DNA of 64,000 nt, taken from NCBI GenBank assembly GCA_905234145.1, contig CAJOGK010000025.1, positions 1-64,000 on the forward strand, in the 5' to 3' direction. Position numbers and translations under genes: made by a program. Positions 1-9,089 of this stretch are shown here, in pieces; the stretch's first letter is position 1, and every line of letters starts with the position of its first letter. This stretch comes from an uncultured Prevotella sp. Its GTDB lineage: Bacteria > Bacteroidota > Bacteroidia > Bacteroidales > Bacteroidaceae. The notes beneath the pieces were generated by a model. That model worked only from the letters and a program-made list of their open reading frames with translations. It made no database searches and was not told the DNA's origin.

Positions 1-1
1 C

Positions 2-376
2 TATTGCGAGGATTGTCTCAAAAAGAAAATTCTTAGCGGTTGGGATTGGGATTTCGACATATACGAATGTCTGATAGCCCTTTTACAGACACCAAAGGAG
101 GCCAGAAAACTCATCAAGCGCATAGAAAGTGACGAGTATCTGGCAAAGGACTACAATGCTGAGCATCGGATGAAACTCATTCTTCGGCTGACTGAGAAAG
201 CCGATGGCAAAGAGGCTGCCCAACGACTGATGATGAACAACCTTCACATAGAGGACTTCCGCCGCCAAGCCATCACAGAGGCTGTTGAGGCTAAGGATTT
301 TGCCAAAGCATACCATTTGGGAGAAGACCTCGCCATGTGGATTATGATGATCTGGCTTCCTTCCTGGATTTGAATA
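2..376 (+). CDS. C-terminal part of SWIM zinc-finger-like protein, truncated at both ends
   Basis: The frame is open from base 2, so the start lies outside the window. The translation begins YCEDCLKKK and continues as charged helical sequence (LIALLQTPKEARKLIKRI). From memory this resembles the helical C-terminal part of SWIM zinc-finger proteins of Bacteroidetes; the zinc finger itself is not in view. The last residues (about LAMWIMMIWLPSWI) lie after an apparent junction, because the same DNA in another frame encodes the AAA ATPase sequence that follows. The natural C-terminus has therefore probably been lost by a deletion. The family assignment is tentative. Confidence 0.45.
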
Positions 377-1779
377 AGATCGGCGTGCTGAGTTATGCCA
401 GCGATATCGATGCCTTAGTGCGTCGCCGTCTGCTGAAGTTCCGTGATGTAAAGGATGAGGATGACTTCGATATTCCCAACGTCGTGATTCGCAGTCTGAA
501 ACATAACGAGGTGTATCAGTTGCCTCAGCGCAAAGGGCTGGACTGTGCTGCGATGTTCGAACTGCTCGACCAGTGGTTTGAGGATCTGAATGATGATGCC
601 ATCTCGCCCCATGCCCTTTGTGAAGAACTGCAACAGCTATTTGAGGATAATCCGCAGGTGGGCTTTGTGAAGCATCTGAAGGAGTATTATCTGAGCGATG
701 AAGATGAGATGATGGTGGCCTTCTTTGCGCATCGGTTGGTGAACCGTGACGATGATGATATCCGCTTTAGCGATATCGAGGATTTGTATGACAGCAGAGC
801 AGACTTTAACAATGCGAAGGGAAAACTGAGAACTGGGGAGCACAAGCTGCAAAACAAGAAGCTGATTGAGCATAAGTGTGTAGATGGGTTGGCTGATGTG
901 ACCAAATACAAACTGACGGAAGTGGCCAAGCGCGAACTGTTGGCAGAGATGAAGATTAATGAGGCTGAGGAGAAACTGGCCAACATGTTGGATGCCAGCA
1001 AACTAACGGAGAAACAGTTGTTCTTCCCCAAGGATATTCAGCGACAGGTAGAGGAGTTGGGTAGTTTCTTGCTGCCAGAGAATTATCAGAAGATTCAGGA
1101 GCGCATGAAAGAAAAGGGATTCCGTTATGGTTTCGCCTGTTTGTTCTATGGTTCGCTAGGTACCGGTAAGACAGAGACGGTTTATCAGTTGGCTAAGAAG
1201 ACGGGCAGGAATATCATGGTAGTGGATGTACCCCAGCTAAAGAGCATGTGGGTAGGGCAGAGTGAGAAGAATGTGAAGGCACTCTTCGACCGCTATCGTG
1301 AACAGGTGAAAAAAGCCAAGTTGACACCTGTTTTATTATTTAATGAGGCTGATGCGATTATCGGCAGACGTAAGGATGGGGCTGTGAATGCGGTGGACAA
1401 GATGGAGAACTCGCTGCAGAACATCATCCTGCAGGAGATGGAACAACTCGATGGTATCATGATTGCCACCACGAATCTGCAACAGAACATGGATAAGGCG
1501 TTTGAGCGCCGATTCCTCTATAAGATCAAGTTCGACAAGCCTACAGAAGAGGCACGAGCCAACATCTGGCACTCGATGATTCCAGAACTCCGAGAGTTGG
1601 ATGTGCACACCCTGGCCTCGAAGTACGATTTCAGTGGTGGGCAGATTGAGAATATCGCCCGCCATTATGCCATCGACACCATCCTGCATGGTCAGAGCGA
1701 GGATGTGCTCCCCATGCTGATCCGTCACTGCGACAATGAGCGCCTCGACGAGAAAAACGTGAAAAGGATAGGATTCTGA
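337..1779 (+). CDS. AAA family ATPase, apparently missing its N-terminus
   Basis: An ATP-dependent remodelling-type ATPase of unknown substrate. Walker A is FYGSLGTGKTE near residue 272, and the Walker B-like stretch LLFNEADAI is near residue 334, with N in place of the usual D. A sensor region (MIATTNLQQNMDKAFERRF) follows. The track start is GTG, but the frame is open upstream to a stop at 292. Relatives I recall carry roughly 130 more residues before the FDYDDLA-like stretch that opens this ORF. The start is therefore probably an artefact of a deletion joining it to the upstream gene. Confidence 0.75.
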   Translation: MDYDDLASFLDLNKIGVLSYASDIDALVRRRLLKFRDVKDEDDFDIPNVVIRSLKHNEVYQLPQRKGLDCAAMFELLDQWFEDLNDDAISPHALCEELQQLFEDNPQVGFVKHLKEYYLSDEDEMMVAFFAHRLVNRDDDDIRFSDIEDLYDSRADFNNAKGKLRTGEHKLQNKKLIEHKCVDGLADVTKYKLTEVAKRELLAEMKINEAEEKLANMLDASKLTEKQLFFPKDIQRQVEELGSFLLPENYQKIQERMKEKGFRYGFACLFYGSLGTGKTETVYQLAKKTGRNIMVVDVPQLKSMWVGQSEKNVKALFDRYREQVKKAKLTPVLLFNEADAIIGRRKDGAVNAVDKMENSLQNIILQEMEQLDGIMIATTNLQQNMDKAFERRFLYKIKFDKPTEEARANIWHSMIPELRELDVHTLASKYDFSGGQIENIARHYAIDTILHGQSEDVLPMLIRHCDNERLDEKNVKRIGF

Positions 1780-1823
1780 ACTCATGAGTCATTCCATGAG
1801 GGAGGAAATTTTATGTGAAATGC

Positions 1824-1854
1824 TTGCGTAATTGGATTATTTTTATTATCTTTG
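1824..1854 (+). promoter_or_regulatory. Bacteroidetes-type promoter for the GH31 gene
   Basis: TTG (1824-1826), a 20-nt spacer and TATCTTTG (1847-1854) match the TTG/TAnnTTTG consensus. It lies downstream of the track start at 1815, which argues for the ATG at 1869. Confidence 0.7.
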
Positions 1855-1868
1855 CAAACACTAACAAA

Positions 1869-4175
1869 ATGGAATTAATCATGATGAAGAAACTGCTCTG
1901 TGCTGTGTGCGCTGTGGGGGGCTGGATGATGGCCGAGGCGCAAATTCAAACAAATGCTGGCATTCAGTATCTGCAGGCTATGCAGAAGGATATGTCGACG
2001 GACTTTTATGATCTCGCGAATACCTATTTTCTGGCTGATTCGCTGGTATGCTTCGATGCCCAGAAGGGTGAGGGCCTGGTGCAGTGGAAACGCTACCGAA
2101 TGTCGCCTAGACAGGCATTTAACCTGAATGGCTACTGGCCCGTAAGAATGCAGATGCTGGATTTTCCTGATGCTGCGTATGAGAACGACCCGGAACTGAA
2201 GATAAAAATAGAGTGGGTAAGTCCCAGAACGGCGAGGATCAGGATGCTGACAACGCCCGTAGAGCCAAAGACGTCGGATGCGGAGGATGTGATGTTTTGC
2301 GATGGATTTAAGGCAAAGAAAAGCTATATTGCCAACAAGTCGGAATATGGAAGCATTGAGATACAGCCGTACCCGTTTCGTATCATCATCAAGGACGCAA
2401 AGGGGAAGGTACTGACGCAGACGAGGCATAACATTGACAATGATTCGAGTCAGGTAAAGCTGTTGCCATTCTCGTTTATCAAGCGCGGCTCTGATAATTC
2501 GCGCAGTATCAACCCCGTATTCACACTGGCGCCAGGCGAAAGGATTTATGGTTGCGGAGAATCGTTTACGGCTTTAAATAAGGTGGGGCAGAAGGTACAC
2601 CTGAGTGTGACTGACCCACAGGGACCTGAGACCGACGGACAGTATAAACCCGTACCCTTCTTCTTCTCGAATCGTGGTTATGGCATCTTTATGCACACGT
2701 CGGCTCCCGTAACCTGTGATTTCGGAGCTAGCTATATAGGTGCCGATCGCCTGTTTATGGCCGACGAGCAGATGGATTTCTTCATCTTCTTTGGCGAACC
2801 GAAGGATATTCTCTACGAATATACGGAGATTACTGGAAAATCGCCGATGCTTCCCCTCTGGAGCTTTGGTACATGGATGAGCCGAATTACCTACTTCTCG
2901 CAGCAGGAAGGACTGGAGATAGCCCGACAACTGAGGGCGCACAAGATTCCCAGCGACGTGATTCACTTTGATACAGGGTGGTTTGGCGTAGACTGGCAGT
3001 GCGATTACGAGTTTGCCAAGGATCGCTTTGAAAACCCCGTGAAGATGCTGAAACAATTGGCCAACGACGGCTTCCACACCTGCCTGTGGCAATTGCCTTA
3101 CTTTACGCCAAAGAATCGTTTCTTCCAAGAGATTATCGATCGCAATCTGCACGTGAAGAACGCCACGGGAGGAATGCCCGTAGAAGATGCGATTCTCGAC
3201 TTCTCGAACCCTGAAACCGTGAGCTGGTATCAGCAGAAGATAGAGGGGCTGATGAAGCAGGGAGTAAGCACCATCAAGTGCGATTTTGGTGAGGCTGCAC
3301 CCTATAACGGCTTCTATCACAGCGGCAAGGGCGGTCTGTATGAGCACAACCTCTATCCCCTGCGCTATAACAAGGCTCTTTGGGAGCAGGTAGAGCGCTC
3401 GCATCCGGGTGAGGGTATCATCTGGGCACGCTCGGCCTGGGCTGGCAGTCAGCGTTACGCCCTGCACTGGGGTGGCGATGCAGCTACTACCAACACTGGA
3501 TTGTTGGGCGACTTAAGAGGTGGACTAAGCTTCGGATTGAGCGGCTTCTCGTTCTGGAGTCATGATATGGGTGGCTTCGTAACGGCTTCGCCAGAGGATA
3601 TCTATCGCCGCTGGTTGCCTTTCGGATTCCTTAGTTCTCATACTCGTGCGCATGGCGCGCCTCCTACCGAACCTTGGCTGATTTCGGAGAGTTTTACCGA
3701 TGCTTTCCGGGCGTGTGCTGAGATGAAGTACAAACTGATGCCTTATGTATATGCGCAGGCTAAGGACTGTACAGAGCGTGGCTTGCCAATGGTAAGGGCA
3801 CTGCTAGTGGAATTTCCGCACGATCCAGGTGCTTGGCTGGTAGAGGATGAATATATGTTTGGCTCACAGATGCTGGTGGCTCCGTTACTGGAGAGTGGCT
3901 CTGAGCGTATGGTATATCTGCCGAAGGGTAAGTGGATAGACTATCAGATCGGAGCGGTTTATGAGGGTGGCTATCAGACCATCAAGGCGGGCGAGATTCC
4001 AGCTGTGATTCTGGTGAAAGACGGGTCGCTGATACCACATGCACCCTTGGCACAAAGGACTGATCAAATAGACTGGAACAAGCTGGAACTGAAAGCCTAT
4101 AAAGCAGACGCAAAAACCTGCGAAGGACTGATATTTAAGCCCGGAGATAGCGAAATAAAGCGGATAAAGCAATAA
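1869..4175 (+). CDS. Glycoside hydrolase family 31, alpha-xylosidase-like
   Basis: A secreted or periplasmic alpha-glycosidase. The ATG at 1869 is chosen over the track start because a promoter lies just before it and the signal peptide follows (MMKKLLCAVCAVGGWMMAEAQ). The catalytic nucleophile is the Asp of IKCDFGEAAP (about residue 472). The acid/base is the Asp of HWGGD (about residue 537). These are the YicI-type alpha-xylosidase versions of the GH31 motifs. At about 768 aa the length is normal for the family. It is a single gene with no SusC/D partners nearby. The substrate (alpha-xyloside versus alpha-glucoside) is inferred from the motif style only. Confidence 0.9.
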   Translation: MELIMMKKLLCAVCAVGGWMMAEAQIQTNAGIQYLQAMQKDMSTDFYDLANTYFLADSLVCFDAQKGEGLVQWKRYRMSPRQAFNLNGYWPVRMQMLDFPDAAYENDPELKIKIEWVSPRTARIRMLTTPVEPKTSDAEDVMFCDGFKAKKSYIANKSEYGSIEIQPYPFRIIIKDAKGKVLTQTRHNIDNDSSQVKLLPFSFIKRGSDNSRSINPVFTLAPGERIYGCGESFTALNKVGQKVHLSVTDPQGPETDGQYKPVPFFFSNRGYGIFMHTSAPVTCDFGASYIGADRLFMADEQMDFFIFFGEPKDILYEYTEITGKSPMLPLWSFGTWMSRITYFSQQEGLEIARQLRAHKIPSDVIHFDTGWFGVDWQCDYEFAKDRFENPVKMLKQLANDGFHTCLWQLPYFTPKNRFFQEIIDRNLHVKNATGGMPVEDAILDFSNPETVSWYQQKIEGLMKQGVSTIKCDFGEAAPYNGFYHSGKGGLYEHNLYPLRYNKALWEQVERSHPGEGIIWARSAWAGSQRYALHWGGDAATTNTGLLGDLRGGLSFGLSGFSFWSHDMGGFVTASPEDIYRRWLPFGFLSSHTRAHGAPPTEPWLISESFTDAFRACAEMKYKLMPYVYAQAKDCTERGLPMVRALLVEFPHDPGAWLVEDEYMFGSQMLVAPLLESGSERMVYLPKGKWIDYQIGAVYEGGYQTIKAGEIPAVILVKDGSLIPHAPLAQRTDQIDWNKLELKAYKADAKTCEGLIFKPGDSEIKRIKQ

Positions 4176-4208
4176 ATATGGTTAATTACTCTTAAAAATG
4201 GCGTGCAA

Positions 4209-4242
4209 TTGTTACAACGTATCGATATTTTTTGTACTTTTG
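4209..4242 (+). promoter_or_regulatory. Probable promoter of rpoD
   Basis: TACTTTTG at 4235-4242 matches TAnnTTTG. A TTG at 4209-4211 is the best -33 candidate, with a rather long 23-nt spacer. Confidence 0.5.
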
Positions 4243-4270
4243 CACGCTTTTTCAGAGTAACAAGACAAAT

Positions 4271-5143
4271 ATGAGGCAATTAAAGATTCAAAAAAGTATT
4301 ACCAATCGATCGAGTGAAGCACTTGATAAGTACCTTGTAGAGATTGGTCGTCAGCCACTTGTCACTATTGATGAAGAGATTGAGTTGGCCCAGGCTATCC
4401 GTAAGGGTGGGCCTGAGGGCGAGAGAGCTAAGGAGCGACTGGTTACTGCAAACCTGCGCTTCGTAGTGTCTGTGGCCAAGCAATATCAGCATCAGGGACT
4501 GACACTGACCGACCTGATTGACGAAGGAAACATCGGACTGGTAAAAGCTGCTGAGAAATTTGACGAAACGCGTGGATTCAAATTTATCTCTTATGCCGTA
4601 TGGTGGATTCGCCAGAGCATTCTGCAGGCCATCGCAGAGCAGAGCCGTATCGTACGTCTGCCGCTGAACCAAAGTGGAGCACTGAGCAAGATTAATCAGG
4701 AGATAAACCGTTTTGAGCAGATTCATCAGCGCCGCCCCTCTGTGACAGAGTTGGCTGAATTGACGAATATCGAGGAGTCGAAGATTGAACAGACAGCAAA
4801 GGCAGATAGTCATCACATGAGTATCGACGCACCTTTTGGTGAGGATGATGATAACTCGATGGCCGACCTGCTGAGTTCGGGCGACGATTCGCGAACAGAC
4901 AAGCACGTGGATTACGAGTCGCTGACATCTGATTTGGATAATGTACTGCGCAACGTACTGAAAGACCGTGAGCTGAAGATTGTAAAGGAGTGCTTCGGTA
5001 TCGGTTGCCAGGAGCGTGGCTTAGAAGAGATTGGCGCTGAGATGGGACTGACCCGTGAGCGCGTTCGCCAGATTCGCGAAAAGAGTATTGCTAAGTTGCA
5101 CGATAGCGGCTATTCCCGCATCCTGATGAAGTACCTCGGTTAG
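4271..5143 (+). CDS. rpoD: RNA polymerase primary sigma factor, Bacteroidetes type
   Basis: The sigma-70 factor that directs RNA polymerase to housekeeping promoters. The start at 4271 gives MRQLKIQKSITNR, typical of the short Bacteroidetes RpoD of about 290 aa, which lacks the long region 1.1. Region 1.2 (DKYLVEIGR), region 2 (NLRFVVSVAKQYQ, FKFISYAVWWIRQSI), region 3 (RIVRLPLN) and the region 4.2 helix-turn-helix (LTRERVRQIREKSI) are all present in order. The track start at 4232 is rejected because it precedes the promoter. The gene ends just before a hairpin terminator shared with the convergent histidine kinase gene. Confidence 0.95.
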   Translation: MRQLKIQKSITNRSSEALDKYLVEIGRQPLVTIDEEIELAQAIRKGGPEGERAKERLVTANLRFVVSVAKQYQHQGLTLTDLIDEGNIGLVKAAEKFDETRGFKFISYAVWWIRQSILQAIAEQSRIVRLPLNQSGALSKINQEINRFEQIHQRRPSVTELAELTNIEESKIEQTAKADSHHMSIDAPFGEDDDNSMADLLSSGDDSRTDKHVDYESLTSDLDNVLRNVLKDRELKIVKECFGIGCQERGLEEIGAEMGLTRERVRQIREKSIAKLHDSGYSRILMKYLG

Positions 5144-5150
5144 AAAATTT

Positions 5151-5176
5151 ATCCCCGCTATTTGGCGGGGATTTTT
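5151..5176. terminator. Hairpin terminator of rpoD, overlapping the end of the convergent gene
   Basis: ATCCCCGC, a 6-nt loop, GCGGGGAT, then TTTTT. The hairpin follows rpoD directly and also encodes the last residues (KIPAK) and stop codon of the minus-strand kinase gene. Confidence 0.85.
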
Positions 5177-6927
5177 GTTATGGGTAAATCTACTATGAAG
5201 CGCGCACCGTTTGTGTAGCTCTTATCGAAGGCGACGGTACCGCCTAACTGCTCTGCCAACTTACGGCTGAGCGGCAAGCCAAGACCAATACCCTCCTTGA
5301 AATTGTCGAGCTTTACAAAGCGTTCGAAAATGTGCTCTGCTTCCTCGACAGGAATACCGCAACCTGTATCTTCAACGATGATACTGAGTATCTGATCGTC
5401 TCTGCTGGCGCTGAGGGTAATGGAGCCCTTTGTAGTGTACTTTGCCGCATTCTCAAGCAGACAGTTGATGATACGCGTAAACATATTGGCATTGGTGAGG
5501 ATGGTGAAATCGTCGGAAAGCGACGTCTGATAATTCAGTTTAACACCTTCTTGTACTACCGATTCATAGTCTTCCAGCTTTTCGCGCAGAGCCTTGTTTA
5601 CTTCAAGTTCATCATTGCGACTCATCATGTGGGTAGACTCGATAAGCGACAATCCGATAATCTCGTCGAGCAGAGTCGTAACATGATGGGCATTGGTCTG
5701 TATCATCCCGGCCATGTGCTGGCGTTCCTCTACGCTATCGGTTAGTTCCGGATCGGCAATCACCTGCGAGAATCCGCTGATAATATTAAGTGGCGTGCGG
5801 ATTTCGTGACTGATATTGCGGATGAAGGCTGCCTTCATGTTTTCCGACTCCATCGCACGGTTATAGGCCTTCTGGAGCTCTTTCAGGTGGCGGCGACGGG
5901 TTTGCACAATATAGACAAGTGCTATGATCAGCAAGCTAAGCAGCAAGATAATGGCAGAAAGACCAATCAACTTATATCGCGCTTCTTCCACCTTTGATTC
6001 GTAGAGACTGATCTCATCGCGGATGCCTTGCATACTGTTGATGATGATGACATTGTCGATAGAATCGCTCACGGCAGCAGATTTCTTCAATGCCTTATAG
6101 GCATCTTCCCATCTGCCTGAACGCTCGTAGAGCAAGGGGATGACATCAACACCTTCATCGCCAAGTTCCTTACGAGCCATCGCCACTGCCTTGTCGACTT
6201 CACCTGTGCAGGCCAGATAATATACCTCCATAGAGCGACCATGAACAGAAGAGTAACCCTTTGCCAAACCTTCCTTATACGCCTTGTAACCCTCAAGGAA
6301 GCGATCGAAGTCGCCACGGTTATAATAGCTCAGCGAATGGCGCGTTTCAATATCAAACAAGCGCTCCTGGGAGTATTTGGCGGCTATCTCTTTGGCGATT
6401 TCCAAAAGAGAATCAGCTTCTTCGGCACTATCATCAAGCGCCACATTTACGATATTCAAATAAATAGGGGGCATGCTCGAAATATAGCCATATTTCTTCA
6501 TGAGGTCGAGCACTTCGAACCAATTCTGCTTGGCCTCTTCACCATTGCCGCAATAGCGGTTGATGTGGCCTAGCAGGTTTTTAGCCATATACATTTCGGA
6601 TTCGAGATTCTTCTCGCGCAACTCTTTGGATATGGTGAGGGCGCATTTATAGGCCTCGTAGATGTGTTGCTGATTCATCAGGAATACCACCTCATTGCAG
6701 CGCTGGGTGTAATAGCCGTGCATATCGTTCTTCTTCAGCAAGAATGCCTGGAGGGCTTTCAGCGCAGGGTAGAAACGGGCACTGTCGCCATCATTGAAGG
6801 CGTGACTCATGCTGTCGCGCAAGGCTTGAAACTCCTTGCTCTTCAGATACAGTGGACTATATTCTCCTGCAGCATAGCAGAAGCAGATATAGAAAGTCAG
6901 GGGTAATAGAAGTATTACTCTTTTCAT
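5158..6927 (-). CDS. Membrane sensor histidine kinase with TPR-like sensor region
   Basis: A two-component sensor. The start at 6927 gives a signal peptide (MKRVILLLPLTFYICFCYAAG); the track start adds 26 residues with no support. Residues about 20-310 are helical TPR-like repeats facing the periplasm. One membrane helix lies near 314-340 (LSAIILLLSLLIIALVYIV). The HisKA domain has its phospho-accepting His in NISHEIRTPLN (about 372). The HATPase domain shows NCLLENAAKY, VEDTGCGIP and GIGLGLPLS. No receiver or DNA-binding domain is attached and no response regulator is adjacent, so its partner is unknown. Confidence 0.9.
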   Translation of the reverse strand: MKRVILLLPLTFYICFCYAAGEYSPLYLKSKEFQALRDSMSHAFNDGDSARFYPALKALQAFLLKKNDMHGYYTQRCNEVVFLMNQQHIYEAYKCALTISKELREKNLESEMYMAKNLLGHINRYCGNGEEAKQNWFEVLDLMKKYGYISSMPPIYLNIVNVALDDSAEEADSLLEIAKEIAAKYSQERLFDIETRHSLSYYNRGDFDRFLEGYKAYKEGLAKGYSSVHGRSMEVYYLACTGEVDKAVAMARKELGDEGVDVIPLLYERSGRWEDAYKALKKSAAVSDSIDNVIIINSMQGIRDEISLYESKVEEARYKLIGLSAIILLLSLLIIALVYIVQTRRRHLKELQKAYNRAMESENMKAAFIRNISHEIRTPLNIISGFSQVIADPELTDSVEERQHMAGMIQTNAHHVTTLLDEIIGLSLIESTHMMSRNDELEVNKALREKLEDYESVVQEGVKLNYQTSLSDDFTILTNANMFTRIINCLLENAAKYTTKGSITLSASRDDQILSIIVEDTGCGIPVEEAEHIFERFVKLDNFKEGIGLGLPLSRKLAEQLGGTVAFDKSYTNGARFIVDLPITKIPAK

Positions 6928-6962
6928 TAGATTGTATTGGATTGATTTCTTTTCTTTGCCTA

Positions 6963-6970
6963 CAAAAGTA
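6963..6970 (-). promoter_or_regulatory. -7 element of the histidine kinase gene
   Basis: TACTTTTG on the minus strand, about 36 nt before the start codon at 6927. No convincing -33 element was found at the normal distance. Confidence 0.5.
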
Positions 6971-7008
6971 AATATTTTCCAGAATAAAAAGAAATTTTTA
7001 AGCAATTT

Positions 7009-7040
7009 TTTGTATTTCTAGGCGAAAAAATGTATTTTTG
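7009..7040 (+). promoter_or_regulatory. Promoter of trmO
   Basis: TTTG (7009-7012), a 20-nt spacer, then TATTTTTG (7033-7040). The -7 box ends only 5 nt before the GTG start at 7046, so the transcript may have almost no leader. Confidence 0.7.
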
Positions 7041-7045
7041 TCGGC

Positions 7046-7726
7046 GTGAAGATAGAACCGATAGCATATTTTGAGTCGCCTTTGAAGTCGAAATTCGGCA
7101 TTCCGAGGCAAAGTGGACTGGTATGTGAGTTGACGGGTCGTATCGTTTTCGAACCTGCTTACAGGCAGATGGATGCTGTTCGCGGTCTAGAAGATTTTGA
7201 TTATCTGTGGCTGATATGGGAATTTTCTAAGAACAGCGATGCGAAGAAAAGTCTGACTGTTCGTCCGCCACGATTGGGGGGCAATGTAAGAATGGGTGTG
7301 TTTGCCACGCGTTCGCCTTTCCGTCCGAATAACTTGGGACTGTCGTGTGTCAGAATAGAGCGGATAGAGCATGATGCGCACCTTGGACCAGTGATTCATG
7401 TGCTGGGAGCCGACTTGATGGATGGTACACCTATCTATGATATCAAACCCTATGTGGCCTATGCTGATGCCCACCCTGAGGCAAGGAGTGGATTTGTAGA
7501 CCAAACGGCATGGGAACCGCTGGAAGTGGTGATACCGGAAGATTTCTTGAAGTTGATACCTCAAGAGGCGCATGGTGCACTGAAAGCGACCTTGGCACAA
7601 GATCCTCGCCCTCGCTATCATGACGATGCAGAGCGTGTGTACGGGATGCCATTTATGAATTGGGACATCCGATTTAAAGTGGCAGATAAGGTATTAACGG
7701 TAGTGTCTGTTATTGCTGGAAAGTAA
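7046..7726 (+). CDS. trmO: tRNA N6-threonylcarbamoyladenosine methyltransferase TrmO
   Basis: SAM-dependent methylation of t6A37 in tRNA (TsaA/VirR-like family). Recognised from MKIEPIAYFESPLKSKFGIPRQ at the N-terminus and the family signature FATRSPFRPNNLGLS. The length of 226 aa is normal. The start codon is GTG, supported by the promoter ending 5 nt upstream. The 3' end overlaps the convergent DUF4230 gene by 17 bp. Confidence 0.9.
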   Translation: MKIEPIAYFESPLKSKFGIPRQSGLVCELTGRIVFEPAYRQMDAVRGLEDFDYLWLIWEFSKNSDAKKSLTVRPPRLGGNVRMGVFATRSPFRPNNLGLSCVRIERIEHDAHLGPVIHVLGADLMDGTPIYDIKPYVAYADAHPEARSGFVDQTAWEPLEVVIPEDFLKLIPQEAHGALKATLAQDPRPRYHDDAERVYGMPFMNWDIRFKVADKVLTVVSVIAGK

Positions 7727-8300
7727 CGCTAACGTGCTGATAGCCAAGGGCACGCATGATGTCGTGCATCTGTTGACTGGCATTGGCCTTGGCAGCTTGC
7801 AAATTCTCTTTCGTCATGCTGTGATGCAGCATCTGGCGATAGGCTTTTTGGTAAAGCGCATCGCGATCAGCTGGCTTCCAAGAGCCTCGTTCGTAAAATG
7901 ATTTTGTACGTGCCTCGTCGATAAACTCCTTATCAAGCAGCTCAATCTTAGGGAGGGTGAGAGTGATGGAATCACCACTCGTTTGAATCCAATTATCGCC
8001 AACATGATGCATGTTGACACCCAAACGAAGAGTACCGTAATAGATGCGAACCAGTTCATCGTCGGAGAAAATACCCTTTCTGATGGTATCTACGATTTCT
8101 TCTGTGCTCACTGAGAGAAACTCCCATTCACCAATGGCCTTCATGCTTTGAATCTGTGTGGGAGTAAGGTCGATTTTATCGCTAGTGCCAAAATCGATGT
8201 AACTGTTTTTCGTTTCGCCACGCAACCAGAAGAAACCAGCTATGAGTAGCACGACGATGGCTGCTCCTATACCTATTTTAATATATGTAAGTATCTTCAT
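7710..8300 (-). CDS. DUF4230 membrane-anchored protein
   Basis: The function is unknown. One N-terminal membrane helix (IGAAIVVLLIAGFFWL) is followed by a DUF4230-type soluble domain (residues about 40-196) outside the cytoplasm. It is a divergent paralogue of the next gene upstream on the same strand, 4 nt away. Both share an all-beta core followed by a helical tail with AKANAS/AQANAT and a closing GYxxxxVxxxF-like end. The two are likely co-transcribed and may act together. Confidence 0.75.
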   Translation of the reverse strand: MKILTYIKIGIGAAIVVLLIAGFFWLRGETKNSYIDFGTSDKIDLTPTQIQSMKAIGEWEFLSVSTEEIVDTIRKGIFSDDELVRIYYGTLRLGVNMHHVGDNWIQTSGDSITLTLPKIELLDKEFIDEARTKSFYERGSWKPADRDALYQKAYRQMLHHSMTKENLQAAKANASQQMHDIMRALGYQHVSVTFQQ

Positions 8301-8304
8301 AAGC

Positions 8305-8991
8305 TTAATCCTCGATCTTCAATAGTTTCTGAATGTCCTGGGGCCCATAGGTCTTGCGGAAGGCAATGATAATATTCTCTTCTTTATAGCCCATCTCTAC
8401 CAGCATGGGTACCAGAACCTTAGTGGCATTAGCCTGAGCAGACTCGATGATGCCCATCTTGGGAATGCCATCGATAATGGCTGCACGACCCTGTTGCTGA
8501 TAGTTGGAGAGCTCTTCGTCGGAGAAGTTGGAACGTGTAAGACCTACATATTGGCGAACGTTTTTCTGGTCGATCTTTGAACTCGTCATCGTTACTTGAG
8601 GGTCGGGTAGGAGAATGGTGATTTTGTCGCCATCGCGCTCGACATTCTCCTCGGAGAACTTGCTGAAATCGATATATGCCTTCAGTTTGGCATCGATGGG
8701 AATCGCAACCTTCCTATCGCCCATCGGCACTTTGATGTTAAACTCCTTCTGCAGCAGTGAGCCCTTAAGACGAAGGGCATCATCGTGGGTTACAATCTTG
8801 TGGACACGATACTCTGCGGTATAAAGCTTTGAGCATTTCTGAACCTGCATGATGAGCATGGGTAAAGAGTCGACAGCCTGATATGCGGGTGCTGGCTCTG
8901 CTTCGTCATCGCTCTGGAGATGCCAATCGCAGAAATAAAAGCCCAGAAAGATGGCGGCTACAACAATCAATAATCCTGCAGTTTTCTTCAT
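8305..8991 (-). CDS. DUF4230 membrane-anchored protein
   Basis: First gene of a two-gene DUF4230 operon. The N-terminal helix LLIVVAAIFLGFYFCDW anchors it, with residues about 40-228 outside. The domain holds TAEYRVHKIVTHDD and TILLPDPQVTMTSSKID, as I recall for DUF4230 proteins of Bacteroidales. The biochemical role is unknown. Transcription probably starts from the TAACTTTG box at 9011-9018. Confidence 0.75.
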   Translation of the reverse strand: MKKTAGLLIVVAAIFLGFYFCDWHLQSDDEAEPAPAYQAVDSLPMLIMQVQKCSKLYTAEYRVHKIVTHDDALRLKGSLLQKEFNIKVPMGDRKVAIPIDAKLKAYIDFSKFSEENVERDGDKITILLPDPQVTMTSSKIDQKNVRQYVGLTRSNFSDEELSNYQQQGRAAIIDGIPKMGIIESAQANATKVLVPMLVEMGYKEENIIIAFRKTYGPQDIQKLLKIED

Positions 8992-9010
8992 AACACAACT
9001 AATTTATCGG

Positions 9011-9018
9011 CAAAGTTA
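9011..9018 (-). promoter_or_regulatory. -7 element of the DUF4230 operon
   Basis: TAACTTTG on the minus strand, 20 nt before the start codon at 8991. No clear -33 element. Confidence 0.5.
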
Positions 9019-9061
9019 GCAAAAAAACGGCATTTCATTCACGATTCTCTTATTTTTTAAC

Positions 9062-9069
9062 TATCTTTG
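9062..9069 (+). promoter_or_regulatory. -7 element of the DUF4738 lipoprotein gene
   Basis: TATCTTTG on the plus strand, 20 nt before the ATG at 9090. No clear -33 element. Confidence 0.5.
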
Positions 9070-9089
9070 CGACAAAAATAGCGAAGATT

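Noticed and set aside
2574-3467. 297-aa minus-strand ORF
   Set aside because: Lies wholly inside the GH31 gene in antisense and has no family features.
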